The notes beneath the pieces were generated by a model that was given only the letters and a program-made list of their open reading frames with translations, was not told the DNA's origin and ran no database searches. From assembly GCF_008692035.1 (NCBI RefSeq), contig NZ_VTFG01000001.1, forward strand, positions 2,852,001-2,916,000: 64,000 nucleotides of DNA. The letters run 5' to 3'. Below are positions 47,798 through 62,399 of the stretch, piece by piece. The number at the start of each line of letters is the position of its first letter. The stretch's first letter is position 1. The position numbers and the translations under genes are program-made. Source of the DNA: Pseudomonas marginalis. GTDB taxonomy: Bacteria; Pseudomonadota; Gammaproteobacteria; Pseudomonadales; Pseudomonadaceae.

Positions 47798-49504
47798 ATG
47801 CACCAATTACTCATCGAAGGCCTGCAACGCCTGGGCCGCGCGCTGATGCTGCCCATCGCCATCCTGCCGATTGCCGGCCTGCTGCTGCGATTGGGTGACA
47901 CCGACCTGTTGAACATCGCGGTGATGCACGACGCCGGGCAGGCGATTTTCGCCAACCTGGCACTGATCTTCGCCATCGGCATCGCCGTGGGCTTTGCCCG
48001 TGACAATAACGGCACGGCGGGACTGGCCGGGGCGATTGGTTACCTGGTGATGATCTCCACCCTCAAGGTGATGGACAGCAGCATCAACATGGGCATGCTC
48101 GCCGGTATCGCCAGCGGCCTGATGGCCGGTGCGCTGTATAACCGCTTCAAGGACATCAAGCTGCCGGAATACCTGGCGTTCTTCGGCGGGCGGCGGTTTG
48201 TGCCGATTGTCACCGGGTTCTCGGCCGTTGCATTGGGAGTGATCTTTGGCCTGATCTGGCCGCCGATCCAGCACGGTATCAACAGCTTCGGCGTATTGCT
48301 GATGGAGAGCGGCAGCTTCGGCGCGTTCGTATTTGGCGTGTTCAACCGCCTGCTGATCGTCACCGGTTTGCACCATATCCTCAACAATATGGCGTGGTTT
48401 GTGTTCGGTACCTTCACCGACCCCGTCACCGGTGCCGTCGTCACCGGCGACCTGACCCGCTATTTTGCCGGCGACCCCAAAGGCGGCCAGTTCATGACCG
48501 GCATGTTCCCGGTGATGCTGTTCGGCCTGCCCGCCGCCTGCCTGGCGATGTACCGCAACGCCCTGCCGGAGCGGCGCAAGGTGATGGGCGGGATTTTCCT
48601 GTCGATGGCCCTGACGTCGTTCCTCACCGGGGTGACCGAGCCGATCGAATTCGCCTTCATGTTCCTCGCGCCGTTCCTGTACCTGATCCATGCACTGCTC
48701 ACCGGCCTGTCGATGGCGGTGACCAATCTGCTGAATATCCACCTGGGCTTTACCTTCTCCGGTGGGTTTATCGACATGGTGCTGGGCTGGGGCAAATCCA
48801 CCAATGGCTGGCTGGTAGTCCCGGTGGGCCTGGCATACGCGGCGATCTACTACAGCGTGTTCAGCTACTGCATCCGCCGCTTCAACCTGAAGACCCCGGG
48901 CCGTGAGGATATCCAGGTGGCACAGGCTGAAGCGATGACTGATAACCAGCGCGCCACGGCTTATATCCGGGCCTTGGGCGGTGCGGCCAATTTGCTCAGT
49001 GTGGGCGCCTGCACCACGCGCCTGCGGTTGGACATGGTCGACCGCAACAAGGCCATGGATGCCGAGTTGAAAGCCCTGGGCGCCATGGCCGTGGTTCGCC
49101 CCGGCAATGGCGGCAGTTTGCAGGTGGTGGTCGGGCCGCTGGCGGACAGCATTGCCGATGAGATTCGGTTGGCGATGCCAGGGTTTGCGGCCCTCGCTCC
49201 CGTAATGCCTGCGCCTGTGGATAAGCCGGCTGCGGTGAATGTGCAGGAAGCCGAACAATGGCTGGCCGCACTGGGCGGTCGAGGCAATGTGCGCCAGCTG
49301 GAAGCGGTGGCGATGACCCGGCTGCGAGTGGAGTTGGGCGATGATTCGGTGGTGTCCGAAGCGCAACTGACGGCGTTGGGTTGCCAGGGTGTGAGCCAGC
49401 TGGATAGCGGGGTCTGGCACCTAGTGATGGGTGACCAGGCGTCGGGGTTGGGAGAAGCATTGGAGCGCTTGGTTGGTGGTCGTGAGGTAGGCGCCGGGGT
49501 ATAG
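47798..49504 (+). CDS. nagE: PTS N-acetylglucosamine permease IIC-IIB (NagE) with extra Cys-less IIB-like domain
   Basis: A 568-residue membrane permease. The IIC domain (about 1-370) has about ten helices with the sugar-site motif GVTEPIEFAFMFLAP. The IIB domain (about 385-460) has phospho-Cys405 in SVGACTTRLRLDMVD. A second IIB-like domain (about 485-565) aligns with it but has Ala505 where the Cys should be (LEAVAMTRLRVELGD). It imports and phosphorylates GlcNAc using NagF as phosphate donor. The duplicate domain cannot carry phosphate on that residue; it may be structural or regulatory. Confidence 0.92.
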   Translation: MHQLLIEGLQRLGRALMLPIAILPIAGLLLRLGDTDLLNIAVMHDAGQAIFANLALIFAIGIAVGFARDNNGTAGLAGAIGYLVMISTLKVMDSSINMGMLAGIASGLMAGALYNRFKDIKLPEYLAFFGGRRFVPIVTGFSAVALGVIFGLIWPPIQHGINSFGVLLMESGSFGAFVFGVFNRLLIVTGLHHILNNMAWFVFGTFTDPVTGAVVTGDLTRYFAGDPKGGQFMTGMFPVMLFGLPAACLAMYRNALPERRKVMGGIFLSMALTSFLTGVTEPIEFAFMFLAPFLYLIHALLTGLSMAVTNLLNIHLGFTFSGGFIDMVLGWGKSTNGWLVVPVGLAYAAIYYSVFSYCIRRFNLKTPGREDIQVAQAEAMTDNQRATAYIRALGGAANLLSVGACTTRLRLDMVDRNKAMDAELKALGAMAVVRPGNGGSLQVVVGPLADSIADEIRLAMPGFAALAPVMPAPVDKPAAVNVQEAEQWLAALGGRGNVRQLEAVAMTRLRVELGDDSVVSEAQLTALGCQGVSQLDSGVWHLVMGDQASGLGEALERLVGGREVGAGV

Positions 49505-49525
49505 AACTGCGGTGACAGTACTGGC

Positions 49526-49614
49526 CAATCGCGAGCAAGCCCGCTCCCACATTTTGATCGTATTGCCAAGTCGGGCACCGATCAAAATGTGGGAGCGGGC
49601 TTGCTCGCGAATGG
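49526..49614. repeat. REPIN after nagE
   Basis: CGCGAGCAAGCCCGCTCCCACATTTTGATCG and its inverted copy, each about 35 nt, with an 18-nt spacer. Both arms are nearly identical, implying recent insertion or active maintenance. Confidence 0.8.
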
Positions 49615-49631
49615 GCCTCATCGGCGCCGCA

Positions 49632-49895
49632 TTACTGCTGCGCAGGCACCTCGGATAAATCCAGCACTCGATCCACCATCAACTGGATCCCCTCCACCAT
49701 CCGATGAATCCCCAGCACCGCATCACGCTGCGAGCCGTCGATATCAAACGCCAGATGGGCCGCCAGCGCCTGCACGGACGCCAGGTCCTGGGATGCATTG
49801 GCAAGCAAGGTTTCGCTGTTCAGATGGGGAAGTACGGTGAAGAGTTGGTCGGTGGGTTGAGAGGCGGATGGGGGATTTTGACTGTCTTTGATCAT
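49632..49895 (-). CDS. DUF6124 family small protein
   Basis: An 87-residue protein with LFTVLPHLNSETLLANASQDLASVQALAAHLAFDIDG and RDAVLGIHRMVEGIQLMVDRVL, which match the DUF6124 family common in Pseudomonas and of unknown function. The start is set by AGAGG; the longer frame (to 50057) would give an unlikely hydrophobic N-terminus. It diverges from the large toxin gene. Confidence 0.8.
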   Translation of the reverse strand: MIKDSQNPPSASQPTDQLFTVLPHLNSETLLANASQDLASVQALAAHLAFDIDGSQRDAVLGIHRMVEGIQLMVDRVLDLSEVPAQQ

Positions 49896-50305
49896 GGTAA
49901 ACCTCTGGTGTGAAGTAAGCGCTACCAGCATCACTTGCAGTTGATGGGTGGCAGCTGTGTGCAGGCCTGCAAGACCGAGAATCACCAGTAAATCTCGGTA
50001 GACCCGAAGGTCTCCCGCACACAGCCACCATAGGATGACCATGAAAAAGCGCCGCAATTATAAAGGCGCTTGTGACTAACTGGTGAGGTTTCGGCGGGCT
50101 TGCAGTCCCGGTCGCTGAATAAGCAGCGACTGGCGAAGGTTAGTGAGGTGAGTTCCTAGGGACAACCTGAAAGGGTTGTAGGAAACATGCAGGTCGCAGT
50201 CGGGTAGATTCATTCCCACCAATCAAAAAACTACTTATCTACCTCCCTGCCAATGGCCCGCCTGCGCATGCTCAAGGTTCTTACCCCCGCATGGAGAGCG
50301 TACCT
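49896..50305. other. Intergenic region between the DUF6124 gene and the toxin gene
   Basis: About 410 bases. It contains a small inverted repeat (CAACC-TGAAA-GGGTTG near 50163-50180) and an A-rich stretch at 50222-50235. No clear promoter is found; it must nevertheless hold promoters for both divergent genes. Confidence 0.45.
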
Positions 50306-53300
50306 GTGAGCACAACATCCCAGACCTTTGAAGGTATCAAAGGCCACCTCAATCAGATCGGGCACCACCTGCTCCAGATCGAAAAGCCGCTGGTGCCCGA
50401 ACACACACCGTCTACCGAACTGGCCTACCTGGAAAAAACCAACGGCATCCTGAAGCGTTACCGCCAGCAGTTCCTGGCCAAGAGCCGCGCGCTCTATCAG
50501 GACATCACCCAGGGCGATCTGCTCACTCGAGTCGAAGCACTCAAGTCCAGCTTGAATACCTATCTGCTGGCACTCGATCGCAACGAGCAAATCGACGGCA
50601 AGCCGCGCAAATCCTTCATGACCTTTGAAGCCGGCTACACCGCCCTGGCCAATGAAACGGCGGTCAGTACCCAGGACCGCCTGCTGCATCCGCAGCAACA
50701 GGCCATGCTTGCGCGTGTACCGCTGGGCGCCACGTTGCGCCCAGGCCTGTATGCGCTGAGCTTTCGTTACCAGGAGCGGACGGTGGAGCTGGCCGGCGCC
50801 TTTGTGCTGACTGAAACGTCCCGCCCCGTGGTCACCGACCTGAGCGCTGTGCCGGTAGGGGAAGTGATGCTGTTCACGCCTTCGCGCGGGATCGAGGCAT
50901 TCGGCTCGCTGACACAACTCAATACGCACGTGCTCCAGGGCCTGGAGGATGCCGGGCAGCGACGCGACTTCATGGCACTGTTGCCCGTGCGTTATCGCGA
51001 TGTGACGCCCGGTGCCATCTGGCCGCTGCAACTGACGCCGATCACCGACAAACCGCTGTTCGAACACACCTACAACGCCCTGCTCGACAAGCGCACCGAG
51101 GACATCGAGCGCGCCTTGAGCCTGGTAGACAATCCGGCCCACGAGGCCGCTGTGCTGATCGACGCCCTGGACCAGGCCATCGCGGCGGCCTTGCCGGACT
51201 TAGAAGCACGTCTGCAATGGCGCAGCCGACGCCTGCTGGAGCGTCACCTGCGCCACAGCGCACCGGACTGGTATCGCAGCGCCAGCGAACCGCGGCGGGC
51301 CGCGCTCGCCGCTCACCTGGCGAGCTATAACGCGGCGCGCCAGGATCTGCTCGACGTGCTGGGCCCGGTCGCTACCCCTGAGGCCCTGGCCCGCTATCGA
51401 CTGCTTGAACGCTTGAGCGATGAGCTGGACATCCACGACCTGGCGCCGGAACACCTGCTGGTCAACACCCGGCGCTACGTCGACCCCATCGGTGAATACG
51501 AACACGACCGCAATCTGGTTGACCTGGCCCTGCGCGGGCTGCAGGCCGGTGATGCCGAGCCGGGTTCGGACTTCCTGAACAAAACCACGCTGACCTACCA
51601 CGAGGCACCGCTGCCGCCGGCCTATCAGGACCTGACCCCCGCCTGGCTGGCACAGGTATTGACCACCCTGCAGCCGCGTATCGAGTTCGGTGAGTTGCAA
51701 CAGCAGATGCATGCCAAGCCTGCGCTCAGCCGCGCGATCGAACAGATGCTCGACCAGCGGATCAACGCGCTGGCCTATACCGCCATGCTCCAGGGTCATC
51801 TCAGTGAAGAGGACTTTCAGTTGGTGCAGAATCTGCGCCAGGGCACCGACGCGCGCCTGAGCGCCGCCACCCTGTCACTGCATGCGGCCCAGTTGCAGGA
51901 CATATGGGTATTGCGCCAAACCGACGCCAGCGGCACGGTCACCCGCCTGCTGCTGTGCACGCCCGAGGCACCACGGGAGCAGCAATTCCAGGCCTTCGAC
52001 ACTGAGCTTGCGTGCCAGCAGCACATCCTCGGCTGGAGCCTGGACAACGGTGAAAAACATCCGCCTGGCACCCTGACCGACTACCTGATCAAGCGGGTCG
52101 CCCTGCGTTTTCGCGCAGCGATGAAGCGGGTGTTGAGCGGCTTGAGCTTCAAGGTTCAAGACCGCGAGTACCAAGAGATCAGCTTTGGCAACGTCGGCAG
52201 CCATGCCGACTGCCTCAAGGCCATGTCCGCCCATGTGCTGGCGAGCCGCGTCGACGACTACGAGTTCAGCACCCCGAACTGGTACCGCTCCACCCACGCC
52301 GACAACCGCCGCAAGCTGTTGAAACTGGCCGAGGACAGCGAAGGCGCGTTGCTCACCTACCAGGACTTTCCGCTGTCTGACGCGCAGTTTCCCAGCTTCG
52401 CCGACTACCTGCATGAACAGGCAAAAAAACGCCTGAACCTGCTGCTGGGACGGCCTCAGAACGATGTCGACCCCGACACCGTCTGGGCATTTTCACCGCC
52501 GGCGCTGCTCGGTTCATTGACCCCGCCGCCCCTGACCTACACCCAGCTGTACCGCGACGGTTATGCCGACGGTGTGGGGTTCCTCGACGAGAAGTTCTCC
52601 CGCGCCGCCCAATTCAAAGGCCCCAAGGGGATTGACCTGAGCGCGTTGACCGCGGAAAAAGTCGCCCGCTCAGTCACCGGCACCTGGGTCGGCGCGCGCT
52701 ACATCAGCGAGGTGCGGACCCGATTGCTGAATGTCGGCAGCGCGGACTATGACCTGCGGCGCAATGCAACGCTGAGCATCACCCAGCGCCAGATGCAGAA
52801 CGCCGCCCTGGAGTGCCGGCTCGAGGGCCACATCGCCGGGGTCGATTGGACCTGGCTGGAACGCAGTATCGCCAGCATGGATGAAACGGCCACCGACACA
52901 CGCGGCACCTACGCCATTCATCGCCTGCTGATCAATGGCGAATGGGTGATGGGCACTTTCCTCTTCAGCCATGCTGATTTTCCGACGCTGCTCTACACCC
53001 CCAACGCACCGGATGGCATCAGCTTTCGCGAGGCCAGGCAGTTCAACTACCTGTTGAAAAAGGTGCCCGGCATGGTCGCCTATTTCACCCTGCGGGTCGG
53101 CGCCCAATCCCAGGCCAACGTGCGCACCTTTCTGGAGACCGCCAAGGCGCAGTTGCCCGAGGACCTGAACAAAACCGACACCAGCCCGGCACGCTATGAC
53201 GCAACCCGCGCCCAGCCGCCCCTGCTGGATCTGCGTCGGGCGCTGTACGACATGAAGCTGCAGCGCAGGATCGACGACGTTGAAGGCACCACGGCCAATC

Positions 53301-56023
53301 GCACCCAGATGATCACGGGCATCCTCTGGACCTGCGTGGAATGGGTCACCGCCATTGCTACCGCACCGTTTCCCATCGTCAGCCTGAGCCTGGGCATGCT
53401 GCTGGCGTTCAAGGACGGCATGCTGGCCCTGAACGCCTATCAACAAGGCGACACGAGCGCCGCCGTGGCACACCTGATCGGTTATGTACTGAACAGCGCC
53501 GGCGCGGCATTCACCGACCTGCGTCCGGCATTGGTTTCCCTTAAACAGCTGGCAACACCGGCCCTGCGCGAGGCCGCCCAGAGCGCCACCGCGGCCAGCG
53601 AGGCCCTGAAACTGGTGCATCCCCTGCAACCCCCGGCACTGGCGCCGGCAGACATGCAGGCGGTGTTGTTCGATGGCGAGTTGCTTTGGGCGAAGAACAC
53701 CCCGGACCCGATCGGACGTTATTTGTTGTACCGACTCGATCCGCCTACCGGCAAACTGATCTCCACGACTCGCGTGGCCGCGCCCGATGCACAAGGCGTC
53801 TGGCGCCGCACCGGCGTCACCGGTGGCGCGCCCAAGTATGAAAAATTGCCCGACACACCGGAGCCGCTCAAGCCTTATGAGATGCCGGCAAAGTACGCCA
53901 ACAAACTGGAACTGGTGCTCGACCCGGATGTGCGCACCGGGATACTGCTGCGGTCGGAGTGGGATTTCGGCTCGCAAGACGTGATCCTGGGAAGCGCCGC
54001 CATTGAACTCAAATCCCTTCGCACCGCTTACCTGCAACAGGCCGAACGCCTGGCCACCGACGCCCAGGACTTTTTCAAGACCCTTGACCCGTTGCCGGCC
54101 CGCGCCGAGCTTCCGGCCCTGGACGCCAGCACGTCGTTTGCACAACTGATCGCCAGCGATGCCTTCAGCGGTAACAAGAACCTGGTCATTGGCGCGGTGC
54201 CCGGCTCCATTGCCAGTAAACAGCTGCTGGTCACACACATGGACGCGTTGATCAGCAAGGGTTTCAAACACCTTTATATCGAGTACCTGCCCGGTGATGT
54301 GTTTCGTCCAAAACTGGAGAAGCTCAACAGCGGAAAATCCTGGCAGCACATCGAGCGGCACCTGAAGACCGTCGACAAAGCCTTTGGCTTGGCCGACAAC
54401 GCCGAGTACTCCTACGTCGCCCTGGTACGCAAGGCTCAGGAAAAGGGCGTGAAGATCAAGGCCCTGGATGCCTCAACCTCGTACTTGCTGGACGACGCCC
54501 TGCAAATGGGCGACACCCCACCGACGACGCCACGCGGCAACAGCATCAGAAACTATTACTCCCACAAAGCCATTCAGGCCGATGCCCTCGACGAGCAGGA
54601 TGAACGCTGGGTGGCCCTGGTGGATCATTCCCGGCTGCGTACTTTCGAGCAAACGCCTGGCCTGGCGGACCTGCAGGACGCGGTCGCACTGCGCGTGGTG
54701 GATGTGGGTACGGACCAACCCGTGGGCGTGTGGATCGACACCCCCTTGGCGGGTGAAGCGCTGGCCAGAGGCGATTACCAATTGGCCATGCGCACCCCGT
54801 ACAAAGCCCCCGAACCGGCAGCATCGCCCAGTACTGCGCCTGCGGCCGCCGCGCATTACAGCGAGTACGACATTGCCGTCCCGCTCCGGGATAGCATCGT
54901 CCGACAGACCAGCACACGGCATGGCCTGGACACGCGCTACTTCCCGCAGAATCCGGAGCATCAGGAAGCCTTCAGGGCGTTTGTGGATACCCGCGCGCGC
55001 CTGAGTGCGGATGCCGACACGTACCTGGCCAGCCACGTGCCGCCAGCCCGGCCCGAGCCATCCGTCCTGGGCCTGCCGAACACCCCCGAGGCATTGCTGG
55101 AGAAAATCCGTCACAGCGAGTTTTCGGGGCTGGTGATCGGTGAAGGGCATAACGCGCAATCGAGCAAACGCTTGCTGCGCGACTACCTGGGAACCCTCAA
55201 GGATCTGGAGTTCAAGACGCTGTACGTGGAGCATCTGCTGACCGATATGCACCAGCACGAGCTGGATTTATTTGTGCAGACACAACGGCTGCCGGACAAC
55301 CTCAAGCGCTACCTCACCCAGCTGGATCGGGGCCATATGCCGGGCTACAAAGGCAGCGATACCTACACCGAAGTGATCCAGATCGCGGCAAGGCACGGCA
55401 TGCGCATTCGCGCCCTGGACTGCACCGCCAGTTACCACATCAAGGGGTTGGGGGACGCGGATGTCTCACGCAACCAGCTGTTCAGTTACTTCGCCTCCAA
55501 GGTCATCGACGCCGACCAGGCCGCACACGGGCCCCACAAGTGGGTGGCCTTCGTGGGCAGCGCGCACACCAACACCCACCTGAGCGTGCCTGGCCTCGCG
55601 GAACTCCAGGGCGCGGTCAGCCTGCATGTGCGGGACACCGCCCCGGCCCTGGCCCGGAACATTCGAGCGGGGGCCTGGGAGACCGTTTCCGAAGGCATCA
55701 GCCCTTACACCAGGGCCTTGCGCAGCGACTTGATCCTCGACGCCGGGGTTGCCGGCACCAAAGCCCCGGCGCCCTTCGTAGCGGTGGACAGGACACGCCT
55801 GAGCCGGCCCGGCCTGTTCCTGATCGAACGCCCGTCGCCCTCGCAGAACATCCTGCTGCATCGTTCGCGCACCGGGGAAATCGTGTCGACGCCGATCAAG
55901 GTCGACCACAATGGCCTGTTTTATGTCGACCGCTGGGAGCCGATGCAGGGCAAGCGGTTCAGCTACGAAAACATGTTGATCAGTGCATTGAAGGCAGAAG
56001 TCGGGTTGACCCCCGCGCCCTGA
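50306..56023 (+). CDS. Large dermonecrotic-type toxin with tandem Tiki/ChaN/RRSP-like domains
   Basis: A 1905-residue protein of the DUF6543 ('dermonecrotic toxin') class. The GTG start is chosen for GGAGA 8 nt upstream; an ATG 15 nt earlier lacks a site. Two WYRS-anchored segments (Trp322, Trp659) look like DUF6543 copies. A hydrophobic stretch lies at about 1000-1045. Two tandem domains of the Tiki/ChaN/RRSP kind fill about 1280-1460 and 1595-1775. The second keeps GEGHN (Glu1613, His1615), YVEHL and GSAH (His1754). The first reads GAVPG there (Ala1297, Pro1299) with His1441 in VDHS. A short beta segment ends it (about 1830-1905). No signal peptide, no secretion or immunity gene adjacent. 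Effector roles are inferred by fold analogy with RRSP and PMT. Confidence 0.78.
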   Translation: MSTTSQTFEGIKGHLNQIGHHLLQIEKPLVPEHTPSTELAYLEKTNGILKRYRQQFLAKSRALYQDITQGDLLTRVEALKSSLNTYLLALDRNEQIDGKPRKSFMTFEAGYTALANETAVSTQDRLLHPQQQAMLARVPLGATLRPGLYALSFRYQERTVELAGAFVLTETSRPVVTDLSAVPVGEVMLFTPSRGIEAFGSLTQLNTHVLQGLEDAGQRRDFMALLPVRYRDVTPGAIWPLQLTPITDKPLFEHTYNALLDKRTEDIERALSLVDNPAHEAAVLIDALDQAIAAALPDLEARLQWRSRRLLERHLRHSAPDWYRSASEPRRAALAAHLASYNAARQDLLDVLGPVATPEALARYRLLERLSDELDIHDLAPEHLLVNTRRYVDPIGEYEHDRNLVDLALRGLQAGDAEPGSDFLNKTTLTYHEAPLPPAYQDLTPAWLAQVLTTLQPRIEFGELQQQMHAKPALSRAIEQMLDQRINALAYTAMLQGHLSEEDFQLVQNLRQGTDARLSAATLSLHAAQLQDIWVLRQTDASGTVTRLLLCTPEAPREQQFQAFDTELACQQHILGWSLDNGEKHPPGTLTDYLIKRVALRFRAAMKRVLSGLSFKVQDREYQEISFGNVGSHADCLKAMSAHVLASRVDDYEFSTPNWYRSTHADNRRKLLKLAEDSEGALLTYQDFPLSDAQFPSFADYLHEQAKKRLNLLLGRPQNDVDPDTVWAFSPPALLGSLTPPPLTYTQLYRDGYADGVGFLDEKFSRAAQFKGPKGIDLSALTAEKVARSVTGTWVGARYISEVRTRLLNVGSADYDLRRNATLSITQRQMQNAALECRLEGHIAGVDWTWLERSIASMDETATDTRGTYAIHRLLINGEWVMGTFLFSHADFPTLLYTPNAPDGISFREARQFNYLLKKVPGMVAYFTLRVGAQSQANVRTFLETAKAQLPEDLNKTDTSPARYDATRAQPPLLDLRRALYDMKLQRRIDDVEGTTANRTQMITGILWTCVEWVTAIATAPFPIVSLSLGMLLAFKDGMLALNAYQQGDTSAAVAHLIGYVLNSAGAAFTDLRPALVSLKQLATPALREAAQSATAASEALKLVHPLQPPALAPADMQAVLFDGELLWAKNTPDPIGRYLLYRLDPPTGKLISTTRVAAPDAQGVWRRTGVTGGAPKYEKLPDTPEPLKPYEMPAKYANKLELVLDPDVRTGILLRSEWDFGSQDVILGSAAIELKSLRTAYLQQAERLATDAQDFFKTLDPLPARAELPALDASTSFAQLIASDAFSGNKNLVIGAVPGSIASKQLLVTHMDALISKGFKHLYIEYLPGDVFRPKLEKLNSGKSWQHIERHLKTVDKAFGLADNAEYSYVALVRKAQEKGVKIKALDASTSYLLDDALQMGDTPPTTPRGNSIRNYYSHKAIQADALDEQDERWVALVDHSRLRTFEQTPGLADLQDAVALRVVDVGTDQPVGVWIDTPLAGEALARGDYQLAMRTPYKAPEPAASPSTAPAAAAHYSEYDIAVPLRDSIVRQTSTRHGLDTRYFPQNPEHQEAFRAFVDTRARLSADADTYLASHVPPARPEPSVLGLPNTPEALLEKIRHSEFSGLVIGEGHNAQSSKRLLRDYLGTLKDLEFKTLYVEHLLTDMHQHELDLFVQTQRLPDNLKRYLTQLDRGHMPGYKGSDTYTEVIQIAARHGMRIRALDCTASYHIKGLGDADVSRNQLFSYFASKVIDADQAAHGPHKWVAFVGSAHTNTHLSVPGLAELQGAVSLHVRDTAPALARNIRAGAWETVSEGISPYTRALRSDLILDAGVAGTKAPAPFVAVDRTRLSRPGLFLIERPSPSQNILLHRSRTGEIVSTPIKVDHNGLFYVDRWEPMQGKRFSYENMLISALKAEVGLTPAP

Positions 56024-56061
56024 GCCATTGAGGCTTTGACACCGGATTCATGAGCACCCAC

Positions 56062-56100
56062 AAAAAAACCCGCTGGCCAAACTGGCCCAGCGGGTTTCTT
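56062..56100. terminator. Terminator between the toxin gene and the NIF3-like gene
   Basis: AAACCCGCTGG / CCAGCGGGTTT, an 11-bp stem with a 10-nt loop, flanked by A and T runs, between convergent genes. Confidence 0.82.
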
Positions 56101-56118
56101 GTTTCTACAGCGGGCGGA

Positions 56119-56430
56119 TCAGAAATCCGCCAACGACCACACTTCATAAGCCGGTGTCTCATAGGGGTGGCTGAGCTTCAACGCGGCGACCACTGCGTTG
56201 ATCAACTCATCGGTCACCACCAGCTCGACCTTCCATTCTTCAACCACCTCAACCTGGCCAACCTGCCCGATAAACGGCTGGCTGCCGTCCAACGCGCGAA
56301 ACTGGCCCTGGCCCAGCACTTGCCAGGCGCAGCTGTCGTAGTCGCCGATGCGCCCGCCACCAGCGGCGAAGACGGCGGCTTTCACCGTCTCCACATGGCT
56401 GTCGGGCACAAAGAAGGCAAGCTTGTACAC
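56119..56430 (-). CDS. YqfO/NIF3-family PII-like small protein
   Basis: A 103-residue protein starting MYKLAFFVPDSHVETVKAAVFAAGGGRIGDYDSCAW and ending ALKLSHPYETPAYEVWSLADF. This corresponds to the inserted CutA1/PII-like domain of NIF3/YqfO proteins, here standing alone. It has the HPYETPAY signature. Function is unknown; a regulatory or metal-related role is guessed from fold alone. It lies 4 nt after the purL stop. Confidence 0.85.
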   Translation of the reverse strand: MYKLAFFVPDSHVETVKAAVFAAGGGRIGDYDSCAWQVLGQGQFRALDGSQPFIGQVGQVEVVEEWKVELVVTDELINAVVAALKLSHPYETPAYEVWSLADF

Positions 56431-56434
56431 CGCC

Positions 56435-60331
<3,897 letters not shown>

Positions 60332-60380
60332 CTTCGGGACAGCCTCGGGAAGGGGTGTGCTTTGAGGCCGTGCATTCTAG

Positions 60381-62078
<1,698 letters not shown>

Positions 62079-62118
62079 CCGCAACATTTCAGACACCACC
62101 TTTTGATCGCTACATGGA

Positions 62119-62397
62119 TCAGAGGCCGGTGATCAGGTGGACCACTCCTCCCGCCAACACCATCACGCCCGCCACACCCGCCGCTTTCAACGCCGCCTCA
62201 TCCAACCGCCCCGCATCCTGCAATTGCACCCGCACCCGCGTCAGCGCCACACGCTGCTGCGACCTGAGGTTATCCGCACCGCCCAACGCGCTCAGCACCT
62301 CGGCCGACAACAGCCCCTGTGTCGGCACCGCCACCGTCTCGGCAATCAAATCCGGGGTCAGGGCTTTCCAGAACGCCCGCTGCAATTTCTCGAACAT
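62119..62397 (-). CDS. Free-standing PTS IIB-like protein lacking the phospho-Cys
   Basis: A 92-residue IIB (Glc-type) domain. It aligns from LSALGGADNLRSQQRVALTRVRVQL, but the Cys of the DACITRLRV motif is Ala51 here. It starts 2 nt after the stop of the second enzyme I gene, so they are coupled. Since Cys is the phosphorylation site, it cannot act as an ordinary IIB; a regulatory, decoy or structural role is inferred. The Ala in NagE's second domain is at the same place. Confidence 0.82.
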   Translation of the reverse strand: MFEKLQRAFWKALTPDLIAETVAVPTQGLLSAEVLSALGGADNLRSQQRVALTRVRVQLQDAGRLDEAALKAAGVAGVMVLAGGVVHLITGL

Positions 62398-62399
62398 GC

